Origin: an uncultured Bacilli bacterium
GTDB taxonomy: Bacteria > Bacillota_I > Bacilli_A > RF39 > UBA660
Reading direction: 5' to 3'
NCBI GenBank assembly: GCA_910583945.1
Contig: CAJTYF010000005.1
Span: forward strand, 1-64,000
Length of the DNA: 64,000 bases
Shown here in pieces: positions 32,650 to 40,262 of the stretch; the first letter of the stretch is position 1; every line of letters starts with the position of its first letter. Below the pieces are notes generated by a model, which was not told where the DNA came from, did no database searches, and saw nothing but the letters and a program-made list of their open reading frames with translations. The position numbers were made by a program, and so were the translations under genes.

Positions 32650-32992
32650 TCAATATCAAAATTTAAAAGAGAGAGATAAAGACACTTATTATTTGTTTCG
32701 AAGTGGGAATTTTTATATTTTTTTAGGAGAGGATGCAGATCGTATTAACCAGTTTATGGTTTTAAAACGAACACCTTTTTGTAAAGAAACTATAAAATGT
32801 GGTTTTCCAGTAAGAAGTTTAGAGGCCTATTTAAAAGTTTTTAAAAATCATGGTCTTACGATTCGAGTTATTGAAAAGGAGGAAAAAAAGAGTATTGAAC
32901 CCATTCTTAAAGATTTAAAAAAGTTGGATATTGAGGCGATTACTCCAATTAAAGCTTTAAATATTTTGAAAGAAATTAAAGATTCGCTTTAA
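32627..32992 (+). CDS. MutS domain I-like DGR accessory protein (MSL)
   Basis: A 121-aa protein resembling the mismatch-recognition domain of MutS alone: LLYDQYQNLKERDKDTYYLF, then RSGNFYIFLGEDADRINQF, which corresponds to the GDFYE...DA region, and KCGFPVRSLEAYLKVFKNHG, which corresponds to the GvP...Y-L block. There are no clamp, ATPase or lever domains. MutS-like proteins of this kind have been reported beside DGR reverse transcriptases; their job is not settled. The start codon lies within the end of the RT gene (23-base overlap), so the two are translationally coupled. Confidence 0.8.
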   Translation: MKMSLLYDQYQNLKERDKDTYYLFRSGNFYIFLGEDADRINQFMVLKRTPFCKETIKCGFPVRSLEAYLKVFKNHGLTIRVIEKEEKKSIEPILKDLKKLDIEAITPIKALNILKEIKDSL

Positions 32993-33013
32993 TTAAAGGG
33001 AAAGTTTTATAAA

Positions 33014-33039
33014 AAGGCTTGCTCGCAAGTCTTTTTTTT
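33014..33039 (+). terminator. Intrinsic terminator after the DGR
   Basis: GGCTTG-CTCG-CAAGTC hairpin followed by a long T-run. It ends the RT-MSL transcript. The rpsB promoter overlaps it. Confidence 0.85.
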
Positions 33040-33047
33040 GCTAAAAT
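33019..33047 (+). promoter_or_regulatory. Promoter of rpsB-tsf
   Basis: -35 TTGCTC at 33019-33024 lies inside the terminator stem; after 17 bases comes the extended -10 TGCTAAAAT at 33039-33047. The transcript would carry a leader of about 110 bases. Confidence 0.55.
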
Positions 33048-33054
33048 ACAAGTG

Positions 33055-33166
33055 GCTAAAAAATTAGCAAATAAACATGTGAAAGGGATTAAAGTTATCG
33101 AGTGCCGAAGAGGTGATAGGTTTAAGAAGATCTTTTACAGATGTATAACGAAGGGAGAAATGATTT
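33055..33166 (+). promoter_or_regulatory. rpsB leader region
   Basis: The 5' leader of rpsB is long for this genome and has higher GC around 33098-33120 (CGAGTGCCGAAGAGGTG) than flanking noncoding DNA. It may hold an autoregulatory structure for protein S2, but I match it to no known leader family. Confidence 0.3.
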
Positions 33167-34096
33167 ATGGCCGTTGTTTCTATGGGATATTTATTAGAAG
33201 CAGGAGTTCATTTTGGACATCAAACCAAAAGATGGAATCCAAAAATGAAGCAATATATTTTTGCAGCAAGAGATGAAATACATATTATTGATTTACAAAA
33301 AACAGTAGAAAAATTAGAAGAGGCGTATGCCGAAGTTAAGTCTATTGCAGATAATGGAGGTACTTTCTTATTTGTAGGGACTAAAAAGCAAGCCAGTGAA
33401 GTATGTAGTGAAGAAGCGATTCGTAGTAATAGTTACTATGTTTGTGAAAGATGGCTTGGTGGAACTTTAACAAATTTTAGAACGATTAGAAGAAGAGTAA
33501 AACGTCTTGAAGAAATTGAAGCAATGGAAACAAATGGTGTTTTCGAAGTTTTACCGAAAAAAGAAGTTATTGGTTTAAAGAAGGAATATGATAAATTAAA
33601 CCGTGTGTTATGTGGTATAAGAGAAATGAATAAATTACCACAAGCGATTATTATTGTGGATCCTAAAAAAGAAATTAATGCAATAAGAGAAGCTAGAAAA
33701 TTAAATATACCTGTTTTTGGTATAGTGGATACGAATTGTGATCCAGATGATGTTGACTATCCGATTCCAGCAAATGATGATGCAGTTCGAGCTGTAAAAG
33801 TCGTGATTGGTGTTTTAAACAATGCGATTTGTGAGTCAAGAGGACTTGAAATGGTTGATTATGTAACCGAAGATGATAAGAGCAAATCTGTGACTTCTAT
33901 GCCAACTGATATATCTGTTAAACCTACTAAAGAAGAAAATGGAGAAAAAAAGGTTCGTAAAGAACAAGAAAATACTTCTAAAGAAAAAGATTATGAAAGT
34001 TTAAATTTATCTGAACTTAAAAATATAGCTCGTGAACAAGGTGTTAAGGGTTATTCTACAATGAAAAAAGAAGAAATTATTAGTCAATTAAAATAA
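33167..34096 (+). CDS. rpsB: 30S ribosomal protein S2 with C-terminal extension
   Basis: S2 (309 aa). The ribosomal core is canonical: [73 protein letters not shown] and [20 protein letters not shown]. Core S2 usually ends near residue 230-250; here a charged linker of about 35 residues leads to a C-terminal helix-extended-loop motif ([20 protein letters not shown] ... [10 protein letters not shown]) that resembles the Rho N-terminal/SAP-like nucleic-acid-binding fold. The extension is unusual and may contact mRNA or rRNA at the 30S back. tsf follows 17 bases later. Confidence 0.95.
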   Translation: MAVVSMGYLLEAGVHFGHQTKRWNPKMKQYIFAARDEIHIIDLQKTVEKLEEAYAEVKSIADNGGTFLFVGTKKQASEVCSEEAIRSNSYYVCERWLGGTLTNFRTIRRRVKRLEEIEAMETNGVFEVLPKKEVIGLKKEYDKLNRVLCGIREMNKLPQAIIIVDPKKEINAIREARKLNIPVFGIVDTNCDPDDVDYPIPANDDAVRAVKVVIGVLNNAICESRGLEMVDYVTEDDKSKSVTSMPTDISVKPTKEENGEKKVRKEQENTSKEKDYESLNLSELKNIAREQGVKGYSTMKKEEIISQLK

Positions 34097-34113
34097 AGAA
34101 AGGATAATTAAAT

Positions 34114-34992
34114 ATGGAAATTACAGCAAGTTTAGTAAGAGATTTACGTGAAGCAAGTGGCGCTGGAATGATGGATTGTAAAAAAGCGTTAAATGCTTGT
34201 GATGGGGATTTAGATAAAGCCATGGATTATTTAAGAGAAAATGGTATTGCTAAAGCTGAAAAAAAGAGTGGTCGTATTGCCGCTGAAGGCCTTGCACAAG
34301 TTTTTGTTGAAGGAAATAAAGCCGTTATTTTAGAAGTAAATAGTGAAACGGATTTTGTGAGTAAAAATGAAGAGTTTACCGAAATGATTCAAACCATTGG
34401 TTCAACTGTATTAAAAAGTGATGTACAAGATTTAGAAAGTGCATTAAAAATTCAATTAGAGGAAGGTACAATTGAAGATTTAATCGTTAGTAAGACAGCG
34501 AAGATTGGTGAGAAACTTTCTTTAAGACGTTTAGAAGTTGTTACTAAAAATGAAAGTGAAGTTTTTGGTTCTTATCTTCATTTAGGAGGAAAAATAGCCG
34601 TGTTGACTGTTTTATCAGGAACGGATGAAGGTGTTGCTAAAGATGTAGCAATGCAAGCCGCAGCGATGAAGCCTGATTATGTTCAGATTAGTGATGTTCC
34701 AGAAGATGTCGTTGCTCGTGAAAGGGAAGTTTTAAAAGAACAATCTATGAATGAAGGAAAGCCCGCTGATATTGCTGAAAAGATGGTTGAAGGAAGATTA
34801 AAGAAATTTTATAAAGAAATTTGTTTGGTTGAACAAGCTTTTATTAAAGATGGAGATATAAGTGTTGGAGAATATGTTTCTAAACATAATTGTTCTATAA
34901 ATACCATGATTCGTTATGAAGTTGGCGAAGGTATGGAACATAGAAGTGATAACTTTGCTGAAGAAGTTATGAGTCAAGTAAAAGGAAATTAA
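34114..34992 (+). CDS. tsf: Elongation factor Ts
   Basis: EF-Ts (292 aa) exchanges GDP for GTP on EF-Tu. The UBA-like N-terminal module ASLVRDLREASGAGMMDCKK ALNAC is intact, followed by the core with VNSETDFVSKNEEF, the TDF motif that contacts EF-Tu. It is in the standard rpsB-tsf operon and has AAAGGA upstream. A terminator begins at its stop codon. Confidence 0.96.
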   Translation: MEITASLVRDLREASGAGMMDCKKALNACDGDLDKAMDYLRENGIAKAEKKSGRIAAEGLAQVFVEGNKAVILEVNSETDFVSKNEEFTEMIQTIGSTVLKSDVQDLESALKIQLEEGTIEDLIVSKTAKIGEKLSLRRLEVVTKNESEVFGSYLHLGGKIAVLTVLSGTDEGVAKDVAMQAAAMKPDYVQISDVPEDVVAREREVLKEQSMNEGKPADIAEKMVEGRLKKFYKEICLVEQAFIKDGDISVGEYVSKHNCSINTMIRYEVGEGMEHRSDNFAEEVMSQVKGN

Positions 34993-35011
34993 GACGTTTA
35001 GTCTTTTTTTT
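34991..35011 (+). terminator. Terminator after tsf
   Basis: AAGAC-GTTTA-GTCTT hairpin at 34991-35005 followed by T-rich sequence. The TAA of tsf lies just inside its left arm. Confidence 0.7.
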
Positions 35012-35023
35012 CTTTTTTAGAGT

Positions 35024-35032
35024 TGGTATAAT
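35024..35032 (+). promoter_or_regulatory. Extended -10 promoter with near-leaderless start
   Basis: TGGTATAAT at 35024-35032. Transcription would begin around 35039, only about ten bases before the start codon at 35050. Confidence 0.5.
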
Positions 35033-35049
35033 TGGGTTGAGTGATGGTT

Positions 35050-35625
35050 ATGAAAAAAAAGAATGTTTTTAAGTTAATTTGTTTCCTTTTAATGATTTAT
35101 TTATTTATAATTCTAGGTAAAAAAGATTATCATTTAGAGGTGAGTGATAATATTCGTTTTAGTAATGAATATAAAGATATTCATCGGAATAATGTTTATA
35201 AATATGTGAATGATGGAGAAGTTTTAGATGTTTTAAATGGAAAATCTGGCGTTATTTTGAATTGTTTTTCTTCAAATATTTGGTGTCATTATTATGCGGA
35301 ATATTTAAATGAAGTGGCTTTAGAAAATCAACTTCAAGAAGTTTATTATTATGATTTTAAAAGAGATCGAAGTCTTAAAAATATGACTTACAATAGTATT
35401 GTTTCTAAATTGAATGATTACATTAGCTATGATGATAATGGCAAAGGCGATTTGTATGCTCCTAGCATTATGATTATTATTAATGGGCAAGTGAGTTACT
35501 TTTTAGATGAAGTGAAAACCATTAAAGGTAAGGTGAATCCAGAAGATTATTTTACGGATTATAAAAAGAATTTGTTAAAAAGTAATTTAGATGTGGCGAT
35601 TAAAGAATATTTACAAAAAAAATAA
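35050..35625 (+). CDS. Membrane-anchored thioredoxin-like protein
   Basis: A 191-aa protein with an N-terminal hydrophobic anchor (FKLICFLLMIYLFIILG) and an extracytoplasmic domain. GVILNCFSSNIWCHYYAEYL recalls a thioredoxin-type WCxxx active site with only one Cys, followed by YYYDFKRD and APSIMIIINGQVSYF, where the Pro-preceded strand matches the thioredoxin cis-Pro region. The similarity resembles bacteriocin-accessory thioredoxin-like proteins. With no CxxC, redox catalysis is doubtful. It occupies the usual pyrH position between tsf and frr. ATG 35050 is the likely start; GTG 35041 and ATG 35044 are alternatives. Confidence 0.5.
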   Translation: MKKKNVFKLICFLLMIYLFIILGKKDYHLEVSDNIRFSNEYKDIHRNNVYKYVNDGEVLDVLNGKSGVILNCFSSNIWCHYYAEYLNEVALENQLQEVYYYDFKRDRSLKNMTYNSIVSKLNDYISYDDNGKGDLYAPSIMIIINGQVSYFLDEVKTIKGKVNPEDYFTDYKKNLLKSNLDVAIKEYLQKK

Positions 35626-35659
35626 GATATTTTATAATAGAATGAGATAGGGAGAATGT

Positions 35660-36187
35660 ATGAATATAGAACAGAAAATGACTAAAGCGATTGAGTCTTT
35701 AGAAAGTAAATTAATTAATATTAGAGCTGGAAGAGCGAATCCAGCGATGTTAAATGGAATCATGGTGAATTATTACGGAAGCTTGTCACCTATTCAAAGC
35801 TTAGCTAATGTTACGGTGCCTGAGGCTAGACAATTAATGATTAAACCATTTGACAGGAGTACTTTAAAAGATATTGAAAGAGCCATTAATGAAGCTAATA
35901 TTGGTATTACACCAACAAATAATGGTGAAATTATTATATTAACGATACCTGAACTTACTGAAGAGAGAAGACGTGAATATGTAAAACAAGCAAAAGAAGT
36001 GTGTGAGGAAGCAAGAGTGGCTTTAAGAAATATAAGACAAGATGAGAATAATTCAATTAAAAATGGAGAATATACGGAAGACGAACAAAAAAGAATGTTA
36101 GATGATGTACAAGAAACGATTAATAAATATAATAAAATTGTTGATGAAAAATTAAAAGAAAAAGAAACTGAGTTAATGACTGTTTAA
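35660..36187 (+). CDS. frr: Ribosome recycling factor
   Basis: RRF (175 aa) splits post-termination ribosomes with EF-G. Signature segments are KAIESLESKLINIRAGRANP, YYGSLSPIQSLANVTVPEAR, IKPFDRSTLKDIERAI, GEIIILTIPELTEERRREYV and the C-terminal LKEKETELMTV. About ten residues shorter than E. coli RRF, mainly at the N-terminus. GGGAGA precedes ATG 35660. Confidence 0.95.
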   Translation: MNIEQKMTKAIESLESKLINIRAGRANPAMLNGIMVNYYGSLSPIQSLANVTVPEARQLMIKPFDRSTLKDIERAINEANIGITPTNNGEIIILTIPELTEERRREYVKQAKEVCEEARVALRNIRQDENNSIKNGEYTEDEQKRMLDDVQETINKYNKIVDEKLKEKETELMTV

Positions 36188-36200
36188 TTAAGAGGGAAAA

Positions 36201-36608
36201 ATGGAAGAAACTTTTGAATTTTTAAAAGTAAAAACACAAGTAAATTATGTGGCCACTATAAAAGCAGGGGGGGGACCTAATTTAAGGCCTTTTGGAGACC
36301 CTATATTGTTTGATAATAAAATTTATGTTTTAACCAATAAACAAAAAAATGTTTCCAAAGAAATTGAATTAAATAATCAGGTTTGTATCGTTGCTTATGA
36401 TGGAACAAACTGGATTCGAATATATTGTAAATTAATTGATGATAGTAATAATATAGAAGTAAAAAAGGCGATGATAAACGAATTTAATTGGATGGATGAG
36501 GCCGGTTATACTTTAGAAAATCCTGATTTTCAGGTTTTGTATTTAAATGAAGTGGATGCAAGAATTTGTGACTCAAATGGTATAGAACTTGCTTGTTATA
36601 AATTTTGA
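36201..36608 (+). CDS. Pyridoxamine 5'-phosphate oxidase-like flavin-binding protein
   Basis: A 135-aa protein of the PNPOx-like split-barrel family, which binds FMN or F420-type cofactors. FEFLKVKTQVNYVATIKAGG begins the barrel, and PNLRPFGDPILFDNKIYVLT and NKQKNVSKEIELNNQVCIVA are the FMN-phosphate-binding strands. The substrate is unknown. Its stop codon lies in a terminator (GACGT ATT ACGTC plus T-run). Confidence 0.78.
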   Translation: MEETFEFLKVKTQVNYVATIKAGGGPNLRPFGDPILFDNKIYVLTNKQKNVSKEIELNNQVCIVAYDGTNWIRIYCKLIDDSNNIEVKKAMINEFNWMDEAGYTLENPDFQVLYLNEVDARICDSNGIELACYKF

Positions 36609-36627
36609 CGTATTACGTCTTTTTTTT
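36607..36627 (+). terminator. Terminator overlapping the PNPOx-like stop codon
   Basis: GACGT at 36607-36611 pairs with ACGTC at 36615-36619, followed by eight T. The three-base loop is minimal. Confidence 0.65.
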
Positions 36628-36680
36628 GTAAATAAATGTGAAATTGTTTAAAAATTGTGAATAGAAAGAGAGAGGATTTT

Positions 36681-36908
36681 ATGGCTAATTTAACAACCGC
36701 TATCAGTGTTCAAATTGACAGTGAAGATAAAGAAAAAATAACCCCTATACTTCAAAAATTAGGTATTAGTATGAGTGGACTAATTAACATGACAATTAAA
36801 CAAGTAATAATGCGTGAAGCGGTTCCTTTTGCTCTTGAAATACCTAAAAAAGAAGATGATTTACTTAAATATTTTACTAAGGAAGAACTCGAAGAATTAT
36901 TAGATTAG
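36681..36908 (+). CDS. RelB/DinJ-family antitoxin without adjacent toxin
   Basis: A 75-aa ribbon-helix-helix protein. TTAISVQIDSEDKEKITPIL and LGISMSGLINMTIKQVIMRE are typical of DinJ-type antitoxins, which dimerise and bind their own operator. No YafQ/RelE toxin gene follows; the next gene is an acetyltransferase. It may be an orphan antitoxin protecting against a distant toxin or a simple regulator. The AGAGAGGA site before ATG 36681 decides this start. Confidence 0.78.
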   Translation: MANLTTAISVQIDSEDKEKITPILQKLGISMSGLINMTIKQVIMREAVPFALEIPKKEDDLLKYFTKEELEELLD

Positions 36909-36966
36909 AGTTGTTTGAATTTTTAAAAATAACAATAAGAATAGTAGAAAAGTGAGGAATCTTAAT

Positions 36967-37485
36967 ATGAATATAAAATTGGTGAACCCGACATTACAAT
37001 TAAAAGAAAAAGCTTTAGAGTACCGTCAAGAACATTTTAATTCTAATGAGTTTGTCATTAATGGAAGCGAAATGCTTGATAAAATGAAGTCCTATGAAGA
37101 GTGGTTAGAGAGAATTACGCGTAATAAAAAGGCTGAGACAGTAGATCCTAATTGGGTGGTTACCGATACTTTCTTTGCTCTACGGGAGAGTGATCAAAAA
37201 ATAATTGGAATGATTGATTTTCGTCATGAGTTAAAGGGAGTTTTAAAATATTTAGGTAACTGTGGCTATAGTGTGAGACCTAGTGAACGAAGAAAAGGAT
37301 ATGCGACTGAAATGTTAAAATTATTGCTTCAATATGCTAAAAGTTGTGGTTATAAAAAGATATATTTATCCGTCGAAAAAGAAAATGCTCCTTCTCATCA
37401 AACGATTTTAAAAAATGGAGGACAATTGGAAAAAAAACTTTTCTATGAAGGACAAGAAATTTATAGTTATAAAATCGAGTTATAA
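36967..37485 (+). CDS. GNAT-family N-acetyltransferase
   Basis: A 172-aa acetyl-CoA-dependent acetyltransferase. IIGMIDFRHELKGVLKYLGN leads into NCGYSVRPSERRKGYATEML, with the acetyl-CoA pyrophosphate-binding R-R-K-G-Y-A loop, and SVEKENAPSHQTILKNGG is the usual motif-B end. The substrate cannot be read. GNAT toxins pair with RHH antitoxins of the TacA type, but this protein and the DinJ-like antitoxin upstream do not look like that pair. GTGAGGA precedes ATG 36967. Confidence 0.85.
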   Translation: MNIKLVNPTLQLKEKALEYRQEHFNSNEFVINGSEMLDKMKSYEEWLERITRNKKAETVDPNWVVTDTFFALRESDQKIIGMIDFRHELKGVLKYLGNCGYSVRPSERRKGYATEMLKLLLQYAKSCGYKKIYLSVEKENAPSHQTILKNGGQLEKKLFYEGQEIYSYKIEL

Positions 37486-37568
37486 TTTGTTAAAAAATGT
37501 CGGCAATTTATTGATAAACTTTCATTTTGGTGCTATAATCTAGGTAGTTTTGTGAAAGGAGGGATTGT

Positions 37569-37751
37569 ATGACAAAAGTTGAGGTTAATGGTAACTTAGA
37601 AAAGGCTATGAAAACTTGGAAAGTAAAAGTAGCTAGAAGTGGTGTCCCTTCTGAACTTAAGAAAAAGAAACATTATGAGAAACCAGGAGTAAAAAGAAGA
37701 GAAGCTAAAAAAGAAATGATAAGAAATGCTAGAAAGCATAGAAGTTATTAA
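37569..37751 (+). CDS. rpsU: 30S ribosomal protein S21
   Basis: S21 (60 aa), a small basic protein near the anti-Shine-Dalgarno region. KVEVNGNLEKAMKTWKVKVA and SELKKKKHYEKPGVKRREAK are the family pattern. AAAGGAGGG precedes its ATG. It is followed three bases later by yqeY, the usual Gram-positive pair. Confidence 0.93.
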   Translation: MTKVEVNGNLEKAMKTWKVKVARSGVPSELKKKKHYEKPGVKRREAKKEMIRNARKHRSY

Positions 37752-37763
37752 AAGGTGAGAATC

Positions 37764-38204
37764 ATGTTTAATCAAATTGGAGAAGATTTAAAAGAAGCTT
37801 TAAAAAATCAAGAAAAGTTAGTTTTATCGGTTCTTAGAATGGTAAAGAGTGCTTTACAGTTAGAAAAAATTAATAAGAAGGATGATTTAACCGATGAGGA
37901 AGTTCTTGCTGTAATAAAAAAACAAATTAAAATGCGTCGTGATTCTATTGTAGAATTTGAAAAATTTGATAAAAAAGAAGAAATTGAAACTTTAAATCAA
38001 GAAATTGAAATATTAAATCGTTATTTGCCAGAAGCATTAAGTGAAGAAGAGATTGATAAAGCTATTGATGACGTTTTTGATACGCTTAAGCCATCAGGAA
38101 TTAAAGATATGGGAGCAATTATGAAAGCTTTACAGTCTATTGCTTCTCAAGTGGACATGAGTGAGGTTTCAAAAAAAGTAAGAAAGAGACTTTCAAACAT
38201 CTAA
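37764..38204 (+). CDS. yqeY: YqeY/GatB-like domain protein
   Basis: A 146-aa protein of the YqeY family, which resembles the tail domain of GatB and may act on aminoacyl-tRNA; its exact role is unknown. MFNQIGEDLKEALKNQEKLV, LSVLRMVKSALQ and ILNRYLPEALSEEEIDKAI are hallmarks. ATG 37764 is preceded by AAAGGTGAGA. A terminator covers its stop codon. Confidence 0.9.
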   Translation: MFNQIGEDLKEALKNQEKLVLSVLRMVKSALQLEKINKKDDLTDEEVLAVIKKQIKMRRDSIVEFEKFDKKEEIETLNQEIEILNRYLPEALSEEEIDKAIDDVFDTLKPSGIKDMGAIMKALQSIASQVDMSEVSKKVRKRLSNI

Positions 38205-38220
38205 TTTTAGATGTTTTTTC
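38196..38220 (+). terminator. Terminator after rpsU-yqeY
   Basis: AACATCTAA at 38196-38204 pairs perfectly with TTAGATGTT at 38207-38215, then T-rich sequence. Confidence 0.75.
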
Positions 38221-38254
38221 TTTTTTAAAAACATATAGTTATATAGGTGATTCT

Positions 38255-38497
38255 ATGCATCTTTATAAAACAATGAAAAATTTTTTAATTGATAATGATT
38301 ATTATGTCGATTTTTATAAAAATTGTATACATGTTTTTGGTTATATTGATATTGTGAAATTAACGAGTGAAGAAATTGTCTTACAAATGCCTTCGTTTTC
38401 TTTAAATTTAACTGGAAATCATTTTGTGGTGAAAGCTTTAGAGAAACGAGAAATTTTGATTGAAGGAGACGTTTTGAATGTGGGGTTTGTTCGATGA
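38255..38497 (+). CDS. yqfC: Sporulation-type protein YqfC
   Basis: An 80-aa protein. DFYKNCIHVFGYIDIVKLTSEEIVLQM matches the YabP/YqfC pattern (short beta-strands with an 'h-GY-DI' turn). In Bacillus yqfC is a sigma-E-controlled sporulation gene directly upstream of yqfD, as here. The biochemical role is unknown. It overlaps yqfD by ATGA. Confidence 0.8.
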   Translation: MHLYKTMKNFLIDNDYYVDFYKNCIHVFGYIDIVKLTSEEIVLQMPSFSLNLTGNHFVVKALEKREILIEGDVLNVGFVR

Positions 38498-39633
38498 AAC
38501 ATTATATTTATATTCGAGCAAAAGTCATTCATAAAAATAAAATTTTAATGAAGTTTTATAAAAATAGAATCAATGTTTATGATGTTCAAGAAAGAGATTC
38601 TTATTTGTATCTAAAAATTGATATTAACGATTTTAAAAAAGTAAAGAAAACGATTGTTACTTCGAAGTTTTATTATATTGATGACAGTGGTCTGTTTCAT
38701 TTAAAACGTGTTTTAACGCCTTTAAAAGTTCTTAGTGTGCTCTTCTTTTTAATTCTGGTTAATTTTTTTAGTCAAGTGATTGTTAGTGTCACTGTGATTC
38801 ATGAAAATAAAGAAATTCGAAATTTAGTGACTAAAGAATTAGAAGAAAAAGGGATTAAAAGTTTTAGCTTAAGAAAAAATTATGAGGCCTTGAATGCCAT
38901 CAAAAAAGAAGTTTTAAATCAATATAAAGATCAATTGGAATGGTTGGAAATTGAAAATGTTGGGATGAAATATATTGTTCGAGTAGAAGAAAGAATTATT
39001 AATCAGCCTAAAGACCCCAAAGGATTTTGTCATATTGTGGCTTCAAAAAGCGGGATTGTGGATCAAGTTAAAGTGAGTCATGGTGAAGCATTGGTTCAAA
39101 AAGGAAAATATGTTGAAGCGGGCGAGGTATTAATCAGTGGGGAGATTAAATTCAATGAAGAAGTGAAAAATAATGTGTGTGCGGAAGGGGAAATTTTAGC
39201 GGAAGTTTGGTATCAAACGAATGTTAGTTTACCCGTTCAGTATCAAGAAAAAGAAAAGACAGGTAAAAAAAGGTATAATTTAGGGATAGGCATGAAAAGT
39301 GGAAATTATAAAATATTTAAACCTCGGCTTCAAAATTATGTCACAGAAGAAAAAGAATGGTTTCGTTTTTTTGATTTTGCTCTTATTAAAATGACCGAAT
39401 ATGAAGTTTTAAATCATGAGCGACGTTTAACACTTGAGGAAGGGGTTTCCATTGCTTTAGAGAAAGCGGATTTGAATGTACAAATGAAATTAAAAGAGAA
39501 TGAAAAAATTATGACAAGAAAAGTTTTGAAAAAAAGTATAAATAATAGTACAATAGATGTAGAAATATTTTATTCCGTTTTAGAAAATATTGGAAAAGGG
39601 GAGGAATATTTCGTAACAGAAGAAGAGGGATAG
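38494..39633 (+). CDS. yqfD: Sporulation-type membrane protein YqfD
   Basis: A 379-aa YqfD-family protein. After a soluble N-terminal part there is one membrane helix (VLSVLFFLILVNFFSQVIVS), then a domain with WLEIENVGMKYIVRVEERI and PKGFCHIVASKSGIVDQVKV, both hallmarks. Family members are tied to sporulation in Bacillus and Clostridium. In B. subtilis phoH follows; here a VanZ-like gene takes that place. Its presence suggests that the organism sporulates or descends from a spore former. Confidence 0.85.
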   Translation: MKHYIYIRAKVIHKNKILMKFYKNRINVYDVQERDSYLYLKIDINDFKKVKKTIVTSKFYYIDDSGLFHLKRVLTPLKVLSVLFFLILVNFFSQVIVSVTVIHENKEIRNLVTKELEEKGIKSFSLRKNYEALNAIKKEVLNQYKDQLEWLEIENVGMKYIVRVEERIINQPKDPKGFCHIVASKSGIVDQVKVSHGEALVQKGKYVEAGEVLISGEIKFNEEVKNNVCAEGEILAEVWYQTNVSLPVQYQEKEKTGKKRYNLGIGMKSGNYKIFKPRLQNYVTEEKEWFRFFDFALIKMTEYEVLNHERRLTLEEGVSIALEKADLNVQMKLKENEKIMTRKVLKKSINNSTIDVEIFYSVLENIGKGEEYFVTEEEG

Positions 39634-39635
39634 TC

Positions 39636-40262
39636 ATGATTGTAGATACTCTAAGTGATGCCATAAAAAGTGTCTGGCCGATGATGGTCATCTTTTTGGT
39701 GGTGATTGTTGCCATACGTGTTTCTTATATACGTATTAATCATGAGAGATTTGTGTTTTATAAAGAGTTTTGGAATTTAATTTTTGTCGTTTATGCATTA
39801 CTTCTTTTCCAACTTTTAACCAGTACAGAAATGAATACCGCTAGTGGTCTTAATTTGGTGCCATTTACTGAAATTTTTCGCTATAAGATTGGTAGTAAAT
39901 TGTTTATGTTTAATGTTGTCGGGAATATTTTAATTTTTGTTCCTTTTGGCTACTTTGTTTCAAGCTATGTGAAGGCTAGTAAGATTTCTCATATTCTTTT
40001 TATTAGTTGTATAACAAGTTTGACGGTAGAACTCGTGCAGCTTCAAATTGGAAGATCTTTAGATATCGATGATGTTTTTTTAAATGTTATTGGTAGTGTG
40101 CTAGGTTTTATGCTCTTTATTGGTTTAAGTGCTATTAAAAAACATTTGCCTCGTTTTTTACAAAGTGACCTTTTTTATAATGTGATTTGTGTGGTTTTAT
40201 TTCTTTTATCTCTTCTTTATTTTGCTAAGGTGATAGGTTTAGGGTGGTTTAATTGGCTATAG
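39636..40262 (+). CDS. VanZ-family membrane protein
   Basis: A 208-aa protein with about five membrane helices and the VanZ pattern: GLNLVPFTEIFRY, FNVVGNILIFVPFGYFV, SLTVELVQLQIGRSLDIDDV and LNVIGSVLGFM. It is longer and clearly different from the VanZ-like protein at 13461. It starts two bases after yqfD and overlaps ybeY, so it is firmly in this operon. Confidence 0.87.
   Translation: MIVDTLSDAIKSVWPMMVIFLVVIVAIRVSYIRINHERFVFYKEFWNLIFVVYALLLFQLLTSTEMNTASGLNLVPFTEIFRYKIGSKLFMFNVVGNILIFVPFGYFVSSYVKASKISHILFISCITSLTVELVQLQIGRSLDIDDVFLNVIGSVLGFMLFIGLSAIKKHLPRFLQSDLFYNVICVVLFLLSLLYFAKVIGLGWFNWL

Noticed and set aside
33055..33166. Lysine-type or other riboswitch in the rpsB leader (GCCGAAG segment)
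   Set aside because: Only a short string resembles a riboswitch; the region is too short and the downstream gene is ribosomal.
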